DNA from: Candidatus Electrothrix rattekaaiensis
GTDB taxonomy: Bacteria; Desulfobacterota; Desulfobulbia; Desulfobulbales; Desulfobulbaceae
Direction of reading: 5' to 3'
DNA: 64,000 bases
NCBI GenBank assembly: GCA_032595675.1
Contig: JAVQMD010000003.1
Coordinates: 1-64,000 of the forward strand
Part shown: positions 53,717 through 62,983 of the stretch, one piece after another
Numbering within the stretch: the stretch's first letter is position 1
Layout of the letters: each line of letters starts with the position of its first letter
Notes under the pieces: generated by a model
What the model was told of the DNA's origin: nothing
Seen by the model: the letters and a program-made list of their open reading frames with translations, nothing else
Database searches by the model: none
Made by a program: the position numbers and the translations under genes

Positions 53717-54196
53717 CTACTCCTCTTCACCGCATTGACGAATCAAACGTTCAATGAGACGTGGATGGTAGCGCAGGCCGTTGCGCTGCATCTCCGCCAC
53801 GCAATCTGAGAAAGAGGCGATCAGCCCCTTCTTTTTGGCGTTCAGCAGGATGCCCAAGGTGCCGATAACAGTCAGTCCCAGATACTCAGCCACATTTCTG
53901 CCAATTTTTTCATCTATGATCACCAGATCAGCCTTCCGCACACATGCTGTGTGGATGGTGAATTTTTCCCCTTTATCCAATTCGAGCAAGATATGACTTC
54001 TGACATCAGGAGATGAGCCAACCTGCTTTATCCACGGAAAGTACGTTAGTTCGGGCACCCCGATACGACCACCGACTCGGCATTCCTCAACAACTTCTGG
54101 CACAATACATACCTCGGAAAAGAGGCTTGGCAACAGGTCGAGTTGACCGATGGAGGAAAGAGCAATAAATGGTGTGGTGTTGGAAAAGACAATCAT
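53717..54196 (-). CDS. DUF3368 PIN-domain toxin, full length
   Basis: 159 residues, normal for the family. The N-terminus IVFSNTTPFIALSSIGQLDL has Asn where many PIN proteins have the first catalytic Asp; this variant is common in DUF3368. Other acidic positions are present (VVEECRVGG, LDKGEKFTI, LVIIDEKIGRNVAEYLG). It starts within the stop of its antitoxin gene (ATGA). Expected role: RNA-cleaving toxin. Whether the Asn form is active is uncertain. Confidence 0.82.
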   Translation of the reverse strand: MIVFSNTTPFIALSSIGQLDLLPSLFSEVCIVPEVVEECRVGGRIGVPELTYFPWIKQVGSSPDVRSHILLELDKGEKFTIHTACVRKADLVIIDEKIGRNVAEYLGLTVIGTLGILLNAKKKGLIASFSDCVAEMQRNGLRYHPRLIERLIRQCGEEE

Positions 54197-54447
54197 AGCA
54201 GCGTTGTTTCCCGGCGAAAATCATCCTCCGAGTCCTCAAGGAGCATGCCTCCTTGTTCCATTGCCTTGAGCAGAAAGGTTATCCTGGGTATATCAAGCCA
54301 TTTCGCGGCCATGCCCGAGGAGATTTTTCCTTTTCTGAACAAGGCGATTGCCGCTTCAAGTTTGACAATCTTCGCCAGACTTTCGACATTAACATGAAGT
54401 CCTAGCAGTAATTCTGCCGGGCACTCTATTCTCATGACGTTTTCCAT
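54193..54447 (-). CDS. UPF0175-type antitoxin
   Basis: 84 residues from the ATG at 54447, preceded by GGAGGGA. The UPF0175 helix-turn-helix is visible (AIALFRKGKISSGMAAKWLD, IPRITFLLKAMEQGG), and an acidic tail (LLEDSEDDF) follows. It pairs with the DUF3368 toxin downstream. The relic at 53163-53275 is a decayed copy of the same junction. Confidence 0.8.
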   Translation of the reverse strand: MENVMRIECPAELLLGLHVNVESLAKIVKLEAAIALFRKGKISSGMAAKWLDIPRITFLLKAMEQGGMLLEDSEDDFRRETTLL

Positions 54448-54551
54448 GCGTTTCCCTCCGGTGTTATGCGGCATTCCGTATGTCTGTTTACATGATCAGA
54501 ATAGAGAGAAGTGGCTGGCCTGTCAAGATTTCTTCTGAAATATTCGCTCGT

Positions 54552-54672
54552 GGAGATCATCGTGCGTCACAAGGGGATAGCCCTTCGTCCTTTGGGGATC
54601 ATCATCCGTCACAGGGGGATTACTCTTCGCCCCTTGGGGAGAACACATCGACGCAGAGGGGATTCTTGGATT
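54552..54672. repeat. 21-bp tandem repeats, second array (about 5.5 units)
   Basis: Units of exactly 21 bp start at 54552, 54573, 54594, 54615, 54636 and 54657, each beginning GGGGA (first GGAGA) with alternating CATCxTxCGTCAC and xxxCTTCGxCCTT types. In one plus frame they read as heptapeptides (KGIALRP, LGIIIRH, RGITLRP), in another as GDHRASQ, GDSPSSF, GDHHPSQ, GDYSSPL. A 64-codon frame from 54480 spans the array but has no ribosome binding site. Confidence 0.8.
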
Positions 54673-54699
54673 AATCTGGCAATAAGCTTCAATATCCCC

Positions 54700-55110
54700 T
54701 TATAAATTCCTCTTATCCTGATCAGCACCAAATGATATATTGGCCGCTTTTCCCCACACACGACCAAAACCCAAGGTACCGGCAGAAAAAATAATCAATG
54801 CTGTACCAATCCAATAAGACAACGTCTCTCTTCCTTCAGGCGCAAATATTAATAATAGTGAGGCCATCAAGATAAGCAAAAAAGAAAGAACCAGACCAAT
54901 TCTTTTATTCTTTGATTGCTCCCGAATATATATTTCATGCAGTCGAGTTCTCTCTTTTATAAAAAGATGATATATCTCTGATGAAGATTTTTCAGAAATA
55001 TTAATAGGGACATGCCCAATATTTGGTTTTAATTCCCATGGAACAGAAAGTTCTATCCTCCCTGCTTTCTCGTTGTTATCCTCATTACCGTTTAATTCAT
55101 CTTTTTTCAC
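54700..55110 (-). CDS. Two-span membrane protein, unknown function
   Basis: About 136 residues if started at the GTG at 55110, which has AGAGG upstream; the frame extends 14 codons further. A soluble N-terminal part with a helix (SSSEIYHLFIKERTRLHEIY) is followed by two transmembrane helices (IGLVLSFLLILMASLLLIF and YWIGTALIIFSAGTLGFG) and a short basic tail. AT-rich. No family was recognised. Confidence 0.55.
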   Translation of the reverse strand: MKKDELNGNEDNNEKAGRIELSVPWELKPNIGHVPINISEKSSSEIYHLFIKERTRLHEIYIREQSKNKRIGLVLSFLLILMASLLLIFAPEGRETLSYWIGTALIIFSAGTLGFGRVWGKAANISFGADQDKRNL

Positions 55111-55169
55111 TTCAACCTCTTGCTTATTGAAATAAATTACCTGACAAGGCAATTAAACAATGTTACCTT

Positions 55170-58064
55170 TCACGCAATATTGCATGAAATTCCAAAAGAT
55201 GCAATCGGGTTATTTAGCCCTCCCACCTCCCCCAAAACCTGCCGCAAAAACCGCCCGGTAAACGACTCCGGCACCTTTGCAACCTCCTCCGGCGTACCGC
55301 AGGCCACCATCTGCCCGCCCCCGTCCCCGCCTTCCGGGCCGATATCAATAATATGATCCGCCGTCTTGATCACATCCAGGTTATGCTCAATCACCACCAC
55401 GGTATTGCCGCTGTCCACCAGTCGGTTGAGCACCAGCAGCAGGTGCTGGATATCCGCCGGATGGAGGCCGGTGGTGGGTTCGTCCAGGATGTACAGGGTC
55501 TGCCCGGTGGAGCGTTTGCTCAGTTCACGGGCCAGCTTGACCCGCTGGGCCTCGCCCCCGGACAGGGTTACTGAGGACTGGCCCAGGGTGATGTAGCCCA
55601 GCCCCACATCCAGCACGGTTTGGAGCCGGTTCTTGATGGGCGGGATATTTTGGAAAAAGTCCAGGGCCTCCTCCACGGTCATCTCCAGGATGTCAGCGAT
55701 ATTCTTGCCCCGATACTTGATCTCCAGGGTCTCCCGGTTATAGCGTCTGCCCTGACAGGTCTCGCAGGTGACATAGATATCCGGCAGGAAATGCATGGCA
55801 ATACGCAGCACCCCGTCACCCTCGCAGGCCTCGCAGCGACCGCCCTTGATATTAAAGCTGAACCGTCCCAGCTTATAGCCCCGTGCCCTGGACTCAGGCA
55901 GGCGGGCCAGCAGCTCCCGGATAGGCGTAAGCACGCCGGTATAGGTGGCCGGGTTGGAGCGCGGTGTCCTGCCGATGGGACTCTGGTCGATATCAATCAC
56001 TTTGTCCAGCTGCTCCAGCCCGTGCAGCAGCCTGGGCCTGTCGCCATCCTGAAGCACGGCGTGGGCCTCCCGATACAGGGTCTCCATAACCAGGGAACTC
56101 TTGCCCGAGCCTGACACCCCGGTGACGCAGGTCATCACCCCGAGAGGAAAGCGGACAGTCAGATCACGGAGATTATTGATGGTGGCCCCCTTGACGGTCA
56201 GGCCGTCCTTGGCCCCCTTGCGCACCTTTCGCCATTTCTCAGGCACAGCAATGGACAGCCTGCCGGAGAGATAGCCGCCGGTCAGGGAGTCCTTGCAGTC
56301 CAGCAGGCCGGGGACCGGGCCGGAGTACAGAATCTCGCCGCCATGCACACCCGCACCGGGACCGATATCCAGGATATGATCCGCCGCCGCAATGGTGTCG
56401 GTGTCGTGCTCCACCACAATGACCGTGTTGCCCAGATCGCGGAGGCTCAACAGGGTCTTGATCAGCTTGTTGTTGTCCCGTTGATGGAGGCCGATGCTCG
56501 GTTCATCCAGGATATAAAGCACCCCGGCCAGCCGCGAGCCGATCTGGGAGGCCAGTCTGATCCGCTGGGCCTCACCGCCGGACAGGGTCCCGGCCTTGCG
56601 CTCCAGGGAGAGATAGCCCAGGCCCACCCCGTGCAGAAATCCCAGCCGCTCCTGCACCTCCTTGAGCACCGGTTCGGCAATCATCTGATAATGCCCGCTG
56701 AAGGTCATGCCGTGCAGCTCTGCAATAAGGTGGTCAATGGACATCCGGGTGAGTTCGATAATGCTGCGTCCGCCGACGCGCACCGCCAGGGCCTCAGGTT
56801 TGAGCCGGTCCCCATGACAGACCGGACAGGGCTGCTCCTTCATAAAGCGGGCTGTCTCCTCCCGTACTCTGGACGAGGTGGTCTCCAGGAAGAGGCGATC
56901 CATGCGCGGGATGATGCCCTCAAAGGGGAGCTGGGAGACCAGATGCCTGCGGCCCCGGCTGTAACGGAACTCGATGCGCTGCTTGCCGGAACCGTAAAGA
57001 AAGACCTGCTGCACCTCCTCAGAGAGCTTGTTAAAGGGCGTTGCCGGATCAAAATCGTAATGGGCGGCCAATGCCTGAATCCATTGGGCATTATGGGTGG
57101 CCAGCTTGCGCCGCGACCACGGGGCAATGGCTCCGTCCTCCAAAGAGAGACCGGGATCGGGCACTATGAGCTGTTCGGCAAAGACCTGTTTGACCCCGAG
57201 ACCACTGCATTCCGGGCAGGCTCCCTGGGGATTATTAAAAGAGAACAACTGGGTGGACAGCTCCTGAATCGAAATCCCGCAGGAATGGCAGGCTGCGGAC
57301 TCGGAGAACAGCACCTCCTCACCGCTGTCTGGGAACTGGACCAGCATGGTGCCCTCGCTCAGGCCCACTGCCGTGGACACCGATTCATCCAGCCGTCTGC
57401 GGATGCCCGGCTTGAGCACCAGACGATCCACCACTGCCTCAATGGAATGGAAGATGTTTTTCTTGAGCTTGATCTCTTCACTGAGAGGCCGAACCTCGCC
57501 GTCCACCCGCACCCGAACATAACCGTCCTTGCGCAGCTCCTGAAGGATCTGCTCATGGCTCCCCTTCTTGCGAACGACTAACGGAGAGAGCAGGATGACC
57601 TTCTCCGGTCGCTCCGCCCCTTCAGAACGATTCAGCAGGGTATTGACCATGTCCTCGATGGACTGGGAGCTGATAGCCTCTCCGCATTTCGGGCAATGGG
57701 GTTGCCCGGCCCTGGCAAAGAGCAGGCGGAGATGATCGTAGATCTCGGTCACCGTGCCCACGGTAGAGCGGGGATTCTTGGAGGTGGTCTTCTGCTCAAT
57801 GGAAACCGCTGGCGACAGGCCCTCCAGCAAATCCACGTCTGGCTTGTCCATCTGGCCGAGGAACTGGCGGGCATAGGTGGACAGGGATTCCACGTAGCGG
57901 CGTTGGCCTTCGGCGTACAGGGTGTCGAAAGCCAGGGTGGATTTGCCGGAACCGGACAGGCCGGTAAAGACCACCAGCTGGTTGCGGGGCAGATCAACAG
58001 AGATGTTCTTCAGGTTGTGCATCCGTGCGCCACGCACGGAGATGTATTTGGGTTCTGAGGTCAC
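55170..58064 (-). CDS. uvrA: UvrA, excinuclease ABC subunit A
   Basis: 964 residues from a GTG at 58064 ([20 protein letters not shown]). The frame runs on 38 codons upstream with no UvrA similarity. It has two ABC ATPase modules ([20 protein letters not shown] and [20 protein letters not shown]), signature loops LSGGEAQR twice, and the zinc sites [24 protein letters not shown] and [10 protein letters not shown]. UvrA finds bulky DNA lesions with UvrB in nucleotide excision repair. The C-terminal ~20 residues exceed the usual end. No LexA box was recognised. Confidence 0.95.
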   Translation of the reverse strand: MTSEPKYISVRGARMHNLKNISVDLPRNQLVVFTGLSGSGKSTLAFDTLYAEGQRRYVESLSTYARQFLGQMDKPDVDLLEGLSPAVSIEQKTTSKNPRSTVGTVTEIYDHLRLLFARAGQPHCPKCGEAISSQSIEDMVNTLLNRSEGAERPEKVILLSPLVVRKKGSHEQILQELRKDGYVRVRVDGEVRPLSEEIKLKKNIFHSIEAVVDRLVLKPGIRRRLDESVSTAVGLSEGTMLVQFPDSGEEVLFSESAACHSCGISIQELSTQLFSFNNPQGACPECSGLGVKQVFAEQLIVPDPGLSLEDGAIAPWSRRKLATHNAQWIQALAAHYDFDPATPFNKLSEEVQQVFLYGSGKQRIEFRYSRGRRHLVSQLPFEGIIPRMDRLFLETTSSRVREETARFMKEQPCPVCHGDRLKPEALAVRVGGRSIIELTRMSIDHLIAELHGMTFSGHYQMIAEPVLKEVQERLGFLHGVGLGYLSLERKAGTLSGGEAQRIRLASQIGSRLAGVLYILDEPSIGLHQRDNNKLIKTLLSLRDLGNTVIVVEHDTDTIAAADHILDIGPGAGVHGGEILYSGPVPGLLDCKDSLTGGYLSGRLSIAVPEKWRKVRKGAKDGLTVKGATINNLRDLTVRFPLGVMTCVTGVSGSGKSSLVMETLYREAHAVLQDGDRPRLLHGLEQLDKVIDIDQSPIGRTPRSNPATYTGVLTPIRELLARLPESRARGYKLGRFSFNIKGGRCEACEGDGVLRIAMHFLPDIYVTCETCQGRRYNRETLEIKYRGKNIADILEMTVEEALDFFQNIPPIKNRLQTVLDVGLGYITLGQSSVTLSGGEAQRVKLARELSKRSTGQTLYILDEPTTGLHPADIQHLLLVLNRLVDSGNTVVVIEHNLDVIKTADHIIDIGPEGGDGGGQMVACGTPEEVAKVPESFTGRFLRQVLGEVGGLNNPIASFGISCNIA

Positions 58065-58225
58065 GGGAATATGCTCTTTGTATCTTGCTGACAAGGCAGG
58101 AAGATGTATGGTACAGTTGCGTACAGAAACAGGCTGATAAATATTGCGCATCATACTGTTGCGGAAGTGTTTGTTCAAGGGTGTTCTTCATGATCGGGCT
58201 TATCCCGGCTGCGGAGGTTGCATCT

Positions 58226-58340
58226 TACGCCCCAGGGTTGAAACCCTGGGCTATGTTCGCTACGTCCCTCCGGGACGGCCTTTCTTCCTTGTCCCGGAGG
58301 GACAGCCGATTAGAGCCCCGTGATTTATCGCGGGGTGTGA
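58226..58340. repeat. Cluster of strong palindromes upstream of the NB-ARC gene
   Basis: Three nested hairpins: CCCAGGGTTGAAACCCTGGG (58231-58250); TCCCTCCGGGAC (58265-58276) with its reverse complement GTCCCGGAGGGA (58291-58302), each also self-complementary; and CCCCGTGATTTATCGCGGGG (58316-58335). Such composite palindromes recur as dispersed repeats in many environmental genomes. Here they lie within 20-130 bp of the start of the gene at 58357 and may affect its mRNA. Confidence 0.7.
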
Positions 58341-58356
58341 ATGCAGGAGATATGGC

Positions 58357-60444
58357 ATGGATAACCGATTTGAGAATAAAGGCAAAGACCAGAATATTGT
58401 CCAAGGCGACAGGGCCATTGGCAAGCAGGTCAACATCACGCAGAAGGTGACAGGAAACAACAACGTCGTCTCAGCGACCGGTGATATTCACGTTCATCCT
58501 GAACCGGCCCCTGTTATCCCTCGTCAGTTGCCATACCTTGATGCCTGCTTTCTTGGCCGGGACAAGGAGCTTACCGAGATGATCGAGCAGCTTCACCCCG
58601 GCAAGGTCGTAGCAGTGTGCGGACCTGGCGGTATGGGCAAGAGTGCGCTGGCGGCCCAAGCTGTGCATAAGCTGGAGCAAGACCGCTTCCCGGATGGCAT
58701 TGTCTTTCATAGTTTTTACCACCAGGCCAGCACGGACATGGCCCTGCAAACCATTTGCCACGCCTTCCAAGTCGAGGCAAAAGCTGGTCTTGCTGGTGCT
58801 GTGCAGGCTGCCCTTGCAGGTAAGAAGGCCCTGCTCATTCTCGATGGGACAGAGGAAGCCGAAGACCTGAAAGCGGTGCTTGATCTGCGCAGCACCTGCG
58901 GGGTACTGATTACCAGTCGGAAGCGGTCAGACGCGCAGAAGCACCGGCTTGATCTGAAGCCGCTAGAAAACAAACAGGCAGTGGACGTATTTTGTGAGTA
59001 CAGCGGTGCCGAAGCTGATGACGAAAGCGTACAGGGCATCTGCGAGATACTGGACGGCTGGCCCGTGGGGTTGCGGATTGCCGGGCGGTATGTCAGCAGC
59101 ACGGGTGAAAGCACGGCAGACTATCTGCGTTGGTTGGAACAAGAACCCTTTCAGGAGTTGGGCGATGGTGAACATCAAGAAGAAAATGCGGCACTGCTAC
59201 TACGGCGTAGCGTGTCCCAAGTAAGTGAGGATTCCCGATTAGTGCTGGGTGTGGCAGGCACCTTAACCTTTGCACCTATTGCCCGTGAACCAGTGGTAGA
59301 TCTCCTTGATGAAAATGTACGTAGAACACGTACTGCCCTGAACGAATTAGTCAATTACGGCCTGCTGGATAAACGGGAGAAGCTCTGGCAGATAAGTCAC
59401 GCCCTGATCCATACCTATGCCCACACCAAGCTTTTTCTGAACAAAAAGAGTCTGGAACGGCTAGCCCACTATTATATGTGCTTCTGCACGGAACAAAGCA
59501 AGGCTGGATGGGATGGCTATGTCCGCCTAGATGGTGAATGGAATCACTGCCTGCGCTTAATTGCAGCCTGTTTTGACAGCGAGCTGTGGCAGGAAGTGCA
59601 GGGTCTAGAAAGGGCAATATGGAATTACCTTGACAGACGGGGTTGGTGGAGAGAACGGCTCCCTGCCCTTGAGATGCGGCTGAAGGCGGCTCAAAAGGTA
59701 GATGACCGTAAAGACGAAGGTGTATGTATGAACAACATTGGCTATACATATGACAGGCTCGGGAAGCATAACCAGGCTCTCTTCTGGCATAAGCAAAGCC
59801 TATCTATACGCCGTGAGATAAATGACAAGGAGGGAGAAGGAGTAAGTCTGAGCAACATTGGGGATATTTATCAACAACAGGGCGAGCACGAGCAAGCTTT
59901 GCAATATTTTGAGCGGAGTCTGAGCATAGCACAAGAAATTGGCGATCAGGAGCTAGAAGGCACGATCCTAAATAATATCGGTCGGGTTTATCACAACCAA
60001 GGCAACTATAAACAGGCCTTACACTACTATGAGCAATGCCTACCTATAGCAAGAGAGCTTGGTCATTATTTATTGAAAGGCACAACCTTGAATAATATTG
60101 GCGCAATTTACCGTGAGCAGGGTACGCTTGGTAAAGCGTTGGAGTATAGTGAACAGGCCCTAGCTATTCGCCGCCAGCTGCGAGATCGGGCCGGTGAAGC
60201 AGAGTCGTGCTGGAATATGGGTATTATCTATATTGAGTTGGAAGACTTTGCCCATGCCGGTGAATATATGGGCCTAGCCATGAATATTGCAGAAAAAATG
60301 AATCTTCCTACCTTGAATGAATGGCGTGTTTACCTAACCCAAGTGGAGGCTGTATTGAGTAGTCGCTGGAGATTCTGTTTATATAAGATTTTCATGACTC
60401 TTTTGAAATGGGTGCGGGCACGGGCAGCGCGGCGTGGGGCATAG
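58357..60444 (+). CDS. NB-ARC-type STAND NTPase with TPR repeats
   Basis: 695 residues. The N-terminal ~48 residues have short repeated polar strands (NIVQGDRAIGKQVNITQKVT, GNNNVVSATGDI) like the beta-rich effector-associated segments seen before NACHT/NB-ARC cores. The NTPase has Walker A GPGGMGKS (89-96), Walker B LLILDG (159-164), sensor LITSRKR, GLPL-like GWPVGLRIAG and a winged helix around 310-350. From ~residue 455 about five TPR units follow (ILNNIGRVYHNQGNYKQALH type). STAND proteins of this layout are conformational switches, several used in phage defence. No catalytic effector domain is fused, so the effector is unclear. Confidence 0.85.
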   Translation: MDNRFENKGKDQNIVQGDRAIGKQVNITQKVTGNNNVVSATGDIHVHPEPAPVIPRQLPYLDACFLGRDKELTEMIEQLHPGKVVAVCGPGGMGKSALAAQAVHKLEQDRFPDGIVFHSFYHQASTDMALQTICHAFQVEAKAGLAGAVQAALAGKKALLILDGTEEAEDLKAVLDLRSTCGVLITSRKRSDAQKHRLDLKPLENKQAVDVFCEYSGAEADDESVQGICEILDGWPVGLRIAGRYVSSTGESTADYLRWLEQEPFQELGDGEHQEENAALLLRRSVSQVSEDSRLVLGVAGTLTFAPIAREPVVDLLDENVRRTRTALNELVNYGLLDKREKLWQISHALIHTYAHTKLFLNKKSLERLAHYYMCFCTEQSKAGWDGYVRLDGEWNHCLRLIAACFDSELWQEVQGLERAIWNYLDRRGWWRERLPALEMRLKAAQKVDDRKDEGVCMNNIGYTYDRLGKHNQALFWHKQSLSIRREINDKEGEGVSLSNIGDIYQQQGEHEQALQYFERSLSIAQEIGDQELEGTILNNIGRVYHNQGNYKQALHYYEQCLPIARELGHYLLKGTTLNNIGAIYREQGTLGKALEYSEQALAIRRQLRDRAGEAESCWNMGIIYIELEDFAHAGEYMGLAMNIAEKMNLPTLNEWRVYLTQVEAVLSSRWRFCLYKIFMTLLKWVRARAARRGA

Positions 60445-60530
60445 GGACAATTCCCTGTGATTGCCCGTGGTGTTTCCGGGCAGAGACAGAGATCCACCCC
60501 TACCTGCACCCTCTCCAGTATGCCCCTGCT

Positions 60531-60624
60531 CATACGCCTCGTATGACTAGGCTCATACATCCTCGTATGACTAGGCTCATACACCCCCGTATGACTAGGC
60601 TCATACGCTCCGTATGACGGGGGT
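60531..60624. repeat. Four 23-24-bp tandem repeats with internal dyads
   Basis: Units start at 60531, 60554, 60578 and 60602 with the consensus CATACxxCCTCGTATGACTA followed by GGCT. CGTATG and the next CATACG are complementary, so successive units can form hairpins. In one frame they read as the octapeptide RMTRLIHP. Located 87 bp after the NB-ARC stop. Confidence 0.8.
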
Positions 60625-60741
60625 CATGTTTCCAGACAGACTCTCCGCATAAAGAATACTTCGAACCCACACCCTCCGCTTTGTGCCCCGCAACACAGCG
60701 GACGGGCAGTACCTTGCCACAGATATCCAGCGCAGGCAGCC

Positions 60742-60812
60742 CCCAACTTCAACTCCTTCTTCGGCAACACCAAACTGCCCTGCCAACTCAACAACAGCTT
60801 GTACGCAGGCGC
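60742..60812 (-). pseudogene. Relic of the 3' end of a hipA-like gene
   Basis: About 70 bp closely match 61321-61386 in the intact hipA, sharing TACGCAGG, CTGCCCTGCCA and CGGCAACACCA in order. On the minus strand it reads APAYKLLLSWQGSLVLPKKE, against PAYRQVAALAGQYGVAENE in the intact protein. It indicates a duplicated hipA tail on the far side of the DUF6922-like gene. Confidence 0.6.
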
Positions 60813-60828
60813 GGTCATGCGTTCTCTG

Positions 60829-61185
60829 CTACAACCGCTCAAAGAAACGAGTCATGGCATCCTTCTTTCGGGGGCGTATCAAAGTTCTGTTCACAGCCCG
60901 GCTGTGCGGCGTTGCATCCAGCAGGGTGCAGAAGGCGGTATATGTCCGGGGATACCAGGAACCTTTGATCGGCTCCTCCAGAGCGGCCCGCATGGCCTCC
61001 CTTGTAAAGACCTTAAACAGATGTTGAACAGCGGTCAGGGAGCCGTAATTCAGCACCTGGGTGATAATCAGCTTATAATGCTCCTGCAAATCAAGCCTGC
61101 TGACATCAATATCCCAGAACAACTCGGCGCAATCGGCACGAAGCAGGGCAACCGCCGCTGAGTGATCTGCTTTAAGAATCATCAT
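60829..61185 (-). CDS. DUF6922-like protein downstream of hipBA
   Basis: 118 residues. The core FWDIDVSRLDLQEHYKLIIT, then VLNYGSLTAVQHLFKVFTRE and FCTLLDATP, fits a small family (I recall it as DUF6922) often found beside toxin-antitoxin or nucleotidyltransferase genes. It starts 24 bp after the hipA stop and would be a third operon gene. Function unknown; an antitoxin-like or regulatory role is possible. Confidence 0.6.
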   Translation of the reverse strand: MMILKADHSAAVALLRADCAELFWDIDVSRLDLQEHYKLIITQVLNYGSLTAVQHLFKVFTREAMRAALEEPIKGSWYPRTYTAFCTLLDATPHSRAVNRTLIRPRKKDAMTRFFERL

Positions 61186-61209
61186 TGCACAGTTCCAGAG
61201 CCTTGGTTT

Positions 61210-62448
61210 TCAGAAAGGAGAGAAACGCCGAGAAATCTTCGCACTAACCACCCCTCTGACCCCGGCAACCCGAGCAAACTCCGGCCAACGTTCCACAGCA
61301 GCGGCAACCTCATCAATCATCATTTCCAGTTCATTCTCGGCAACACCATACTGCCCTGCCAGCGCAGCAACCTGCCTGTACGCAGGAACACGACCTTCAC
61401 CGGCCACGGTCATGCTGTGCTCGCCTCCGGGGCCGTCGGCAAAGGTGAGGTCATAGGCCGGGGCCAGAGACCATTTGCCTGTGCGATCATCCAGAATAAA
61501 ACTGAAATTCTTCACATGGTCATCCCGATTATGGGTCAGGATGTTGAACAGCATCAGCCGGAAGGCCCGCAGCAGATCATCATGATTGCGGGTCAGCAGG
61601 GTGGTCACCTTGAAAAGGTCGGCATAATCACAGGACGGGATACGGAAATTGGCCTGGATGAGATTACCAAAGGTGTGGATATGGTAACGGAGGTTATCCG
61701 GGCCGCGATCAAAACGTTTGATCCCGAAAAAAGACTCTCCCTGTTCGGTGGTAAACAATCGGGTTTCCGGCATTGCAATACCGGCAGCACAGGCCATAAG
61801 GGCATAGGCATACTCCACCGGCCCGGCATCGCGGCTGTCTTCTTCGGCTGAAAATTTGACCAGCCAGTGCTCAAAACCAGGAGGCAAATCATCGTCACCA
61901 GCAATAATCCTCCTGTCCTGCCCATTCCAGCCGACAAGCACCTTGGGCCGTGCTCCGCCCGGACTACCGCCGGTGCGCAATAAGAGGGGCAATATTTCAG
62001 CCTCGTCACCGGCAAAGATTTGTTGAGAACGAGCAGCCAAATCATGAAGATCCAGCAAATCTGTCTCCGAAGTCCGGGCCTCAGGAGGATAATAGGTCAA
62101 TGCGCCCATAGTGGAACGGCCTAGGTACAGCAGGCGGTCAAGGGGAGAAAGGGTGCTCGGTTCACGACCCAGGCTGCGAAAATGCCGATCCATGAGCAAC
62201 AGTCCCCAGCCGTCGGGCAAGGAATCATCAAAAAGCCCGAAAAGCGGCCCGAAATTCCGCTGCTGATGTTCCACAAGACCGGCTTTGGCAGGCAGGATAA
62301 AGGGGGAGAGTTCCAGGTTCCTTTGCAGCCAGGAAGAATGGTATTCAAAAAACAGGCGATGCCCCTGTATCGCCAGAACACCCACTGGCAGTGATTCTTC
62401 CGGCGAAACAGTAAATCGTACCTCTACGTCCTGCATTCCAGCAGCCAT
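61210..62448 (-). CDS. hipA: HipA-type serine/threonine kinase toxin
   Basis: 412 residues. The N-terminal HipA domain (VGVLAIQGHRLFFEYHSSWL, SLPDGWGLLLMDRHF) is followed by the kinase core: the regulatory Ser loop GGSPGGARPK, the lysine segment EHWLVKFSAEED, catalytic loop HNRDDHVKNF and metal-binding Asp in LAPAYDLTF. In E. coli HipA phosphorylates GltX to cause persistence; other family members have other targets. All key residues are present, so the toxin should be active. It starts 1 bp after the hipB stop. Confidence 0.9.
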   Translation of the reverse strand: MAAGMQDVEVRFTVSPEESLPVGVLAIQGHRLFFEYHSSWLQRNLELSPFILPAKAGLVEHQQRNFGPLFGLFDDSLPDGWGLLLMDRHFRSLGREPSTLSPLDRLLYLGRSTMGALTYYPPEARTSETDLLDLHDLAARSQQIFAGDEAEILPLLLRTGGSPGGARPKVLVGWNGQDRRIIAGDDDLPPGFEHWLVKFSAEEDSRDAGPVEYAYALMACAAGIAMPETRLFTTEQGESFFGIKRFDRGPDNLRYHIHTFGNLIQANFRIPSCDYADLFKVTTLLTRNHDDLLRAFRLMLFNILTHNRDDHVKNFSFILDDRTGKWSLAPAYDLTFADGPGGEHSMTVAGEGRVPAYRQVAALAGQYGVAENELEMMIDEVAAAVERWPEFARVAGVRGVVSAKISRRFSPF

Positions 62449-62449
62449 A

Positions 62450-62761
62450 TCAGATTTTTCCCCGTTTCGGTGTTTTTTGTCGGGTCACCTCCCGCAACTC
62501 CGCCAGAGAGCGTGCCTCAGGAGGAGTAAAAAGGTCGGCAAACTCAGGCAGCCGACCAAGGGCGTGAGCCAGACGCAAAAGATTTTTCAGGGAAACCTGC
62601 CCAGTTGTCTCAAAGCGTTTCAGAGAAGCCGGAGACACTCCGGCCCGAGCAGCCAAGGTGGTCCGTTTATAGCCAGCCTGAAGGCGCAGGGTCTTGAAGC
62701 GTTCCGCCAACAGCTGTTCTGTTTCCGGCGGTGTGAGGAGTGCGGGGATGGAGGTGAGCAT
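62450..62761 (-). CDS. hipB: HipB-type XRE antitoxin/repressor
   Basis: 103 residues with a helix-turn-helix (RFKTLRLQAGYKRTTLAARA, GVSPASLKRFETTGQVSLKN) and a basic tail. It neutralises HipA and represses the operon. A dyad at 62835-62854 is a candidate operator. Confidence 0.85.
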   Translation of the reverse strand: MLTSIPALLTPPETEQLLAERFKTLRLQAGYKRTTLAARAGVSPASLKRFETTGQVSLKNLLRLAHALGRLPEFADLFTPPEARSLAELREVTRQKTPKRGKI

Positions 62762-62834
62762 GTCCTTATTGTAACCGGTGACGAAACAAAGTAAAGGTTA
62801 ATATATCACCCCCTGAAGCAATAATCTTTCAGTT

Positions 62835-62854
62835 ATGGACAATATACTGTCCAT
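62835..62854 (-). promoter_or_regulatory. Candidate HipB operator
   Basis: A perfect 7-bp inverted repeat with a 6-bp spacer, ATGGACAATATACTGTCCAT, lies 74-93 bp upstream of the hipB start. Spacing and position suit a dimeric XRE repressor. A TATATT about 35-40 bp upstream of hipB could be the -10 element. Confidence 0.5.
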
Positions 62855-62867
62855 TGTTTTGAATGCC

Positions 62868-62944
62868 GTAGGGGCAAACCCCTGTGTTTGCCCTGAACGT
62901 CCCATGCGGTATATAAACGGGCAGGCACAGGGACCTGCCCCTAC
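62868..62944. repeat. Long imperfect palindrome, REP-like
   Basis: Two ~26-bp arms (GTAGGGGCAAACCCCTGTGT and, read inward, GTAGGGGCAGGTCCCTGTGC) surround a ~25-bp centre. GTAGGGGCAGGTCCCTGTGC-type palindromes are common dispersed repeats in environmental bacteria. It separates the hipBA operon from the ATPase gene that ends at 62984. Confidence 0.75.
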
Positions 62945-62983
62945 AATCCCATACCGAACAAGGGGGTGTTTTTAGGAAAATCC

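Larger units (their letters stand above)
60445..60828. other. Gene-free stretch with tandem array and hipA relic
   Basis: 384 bp holding the 24-bp array at 60531-60624 and the hipA tail relic at 60742-60812. No complete gene is supported. Confidence 0.5.

Noticed and set aside
53717-54196. Asn for Asp at the first PIN position as another disabled toxin
   Set aside because: SNTTP is, as far as I recall, a frequent variant within DUF3368, so it is not evidence of damage.
56343-57581. Plus-strand frame of 412 codons
   Set aside because: Antisense shadow of uvrA.
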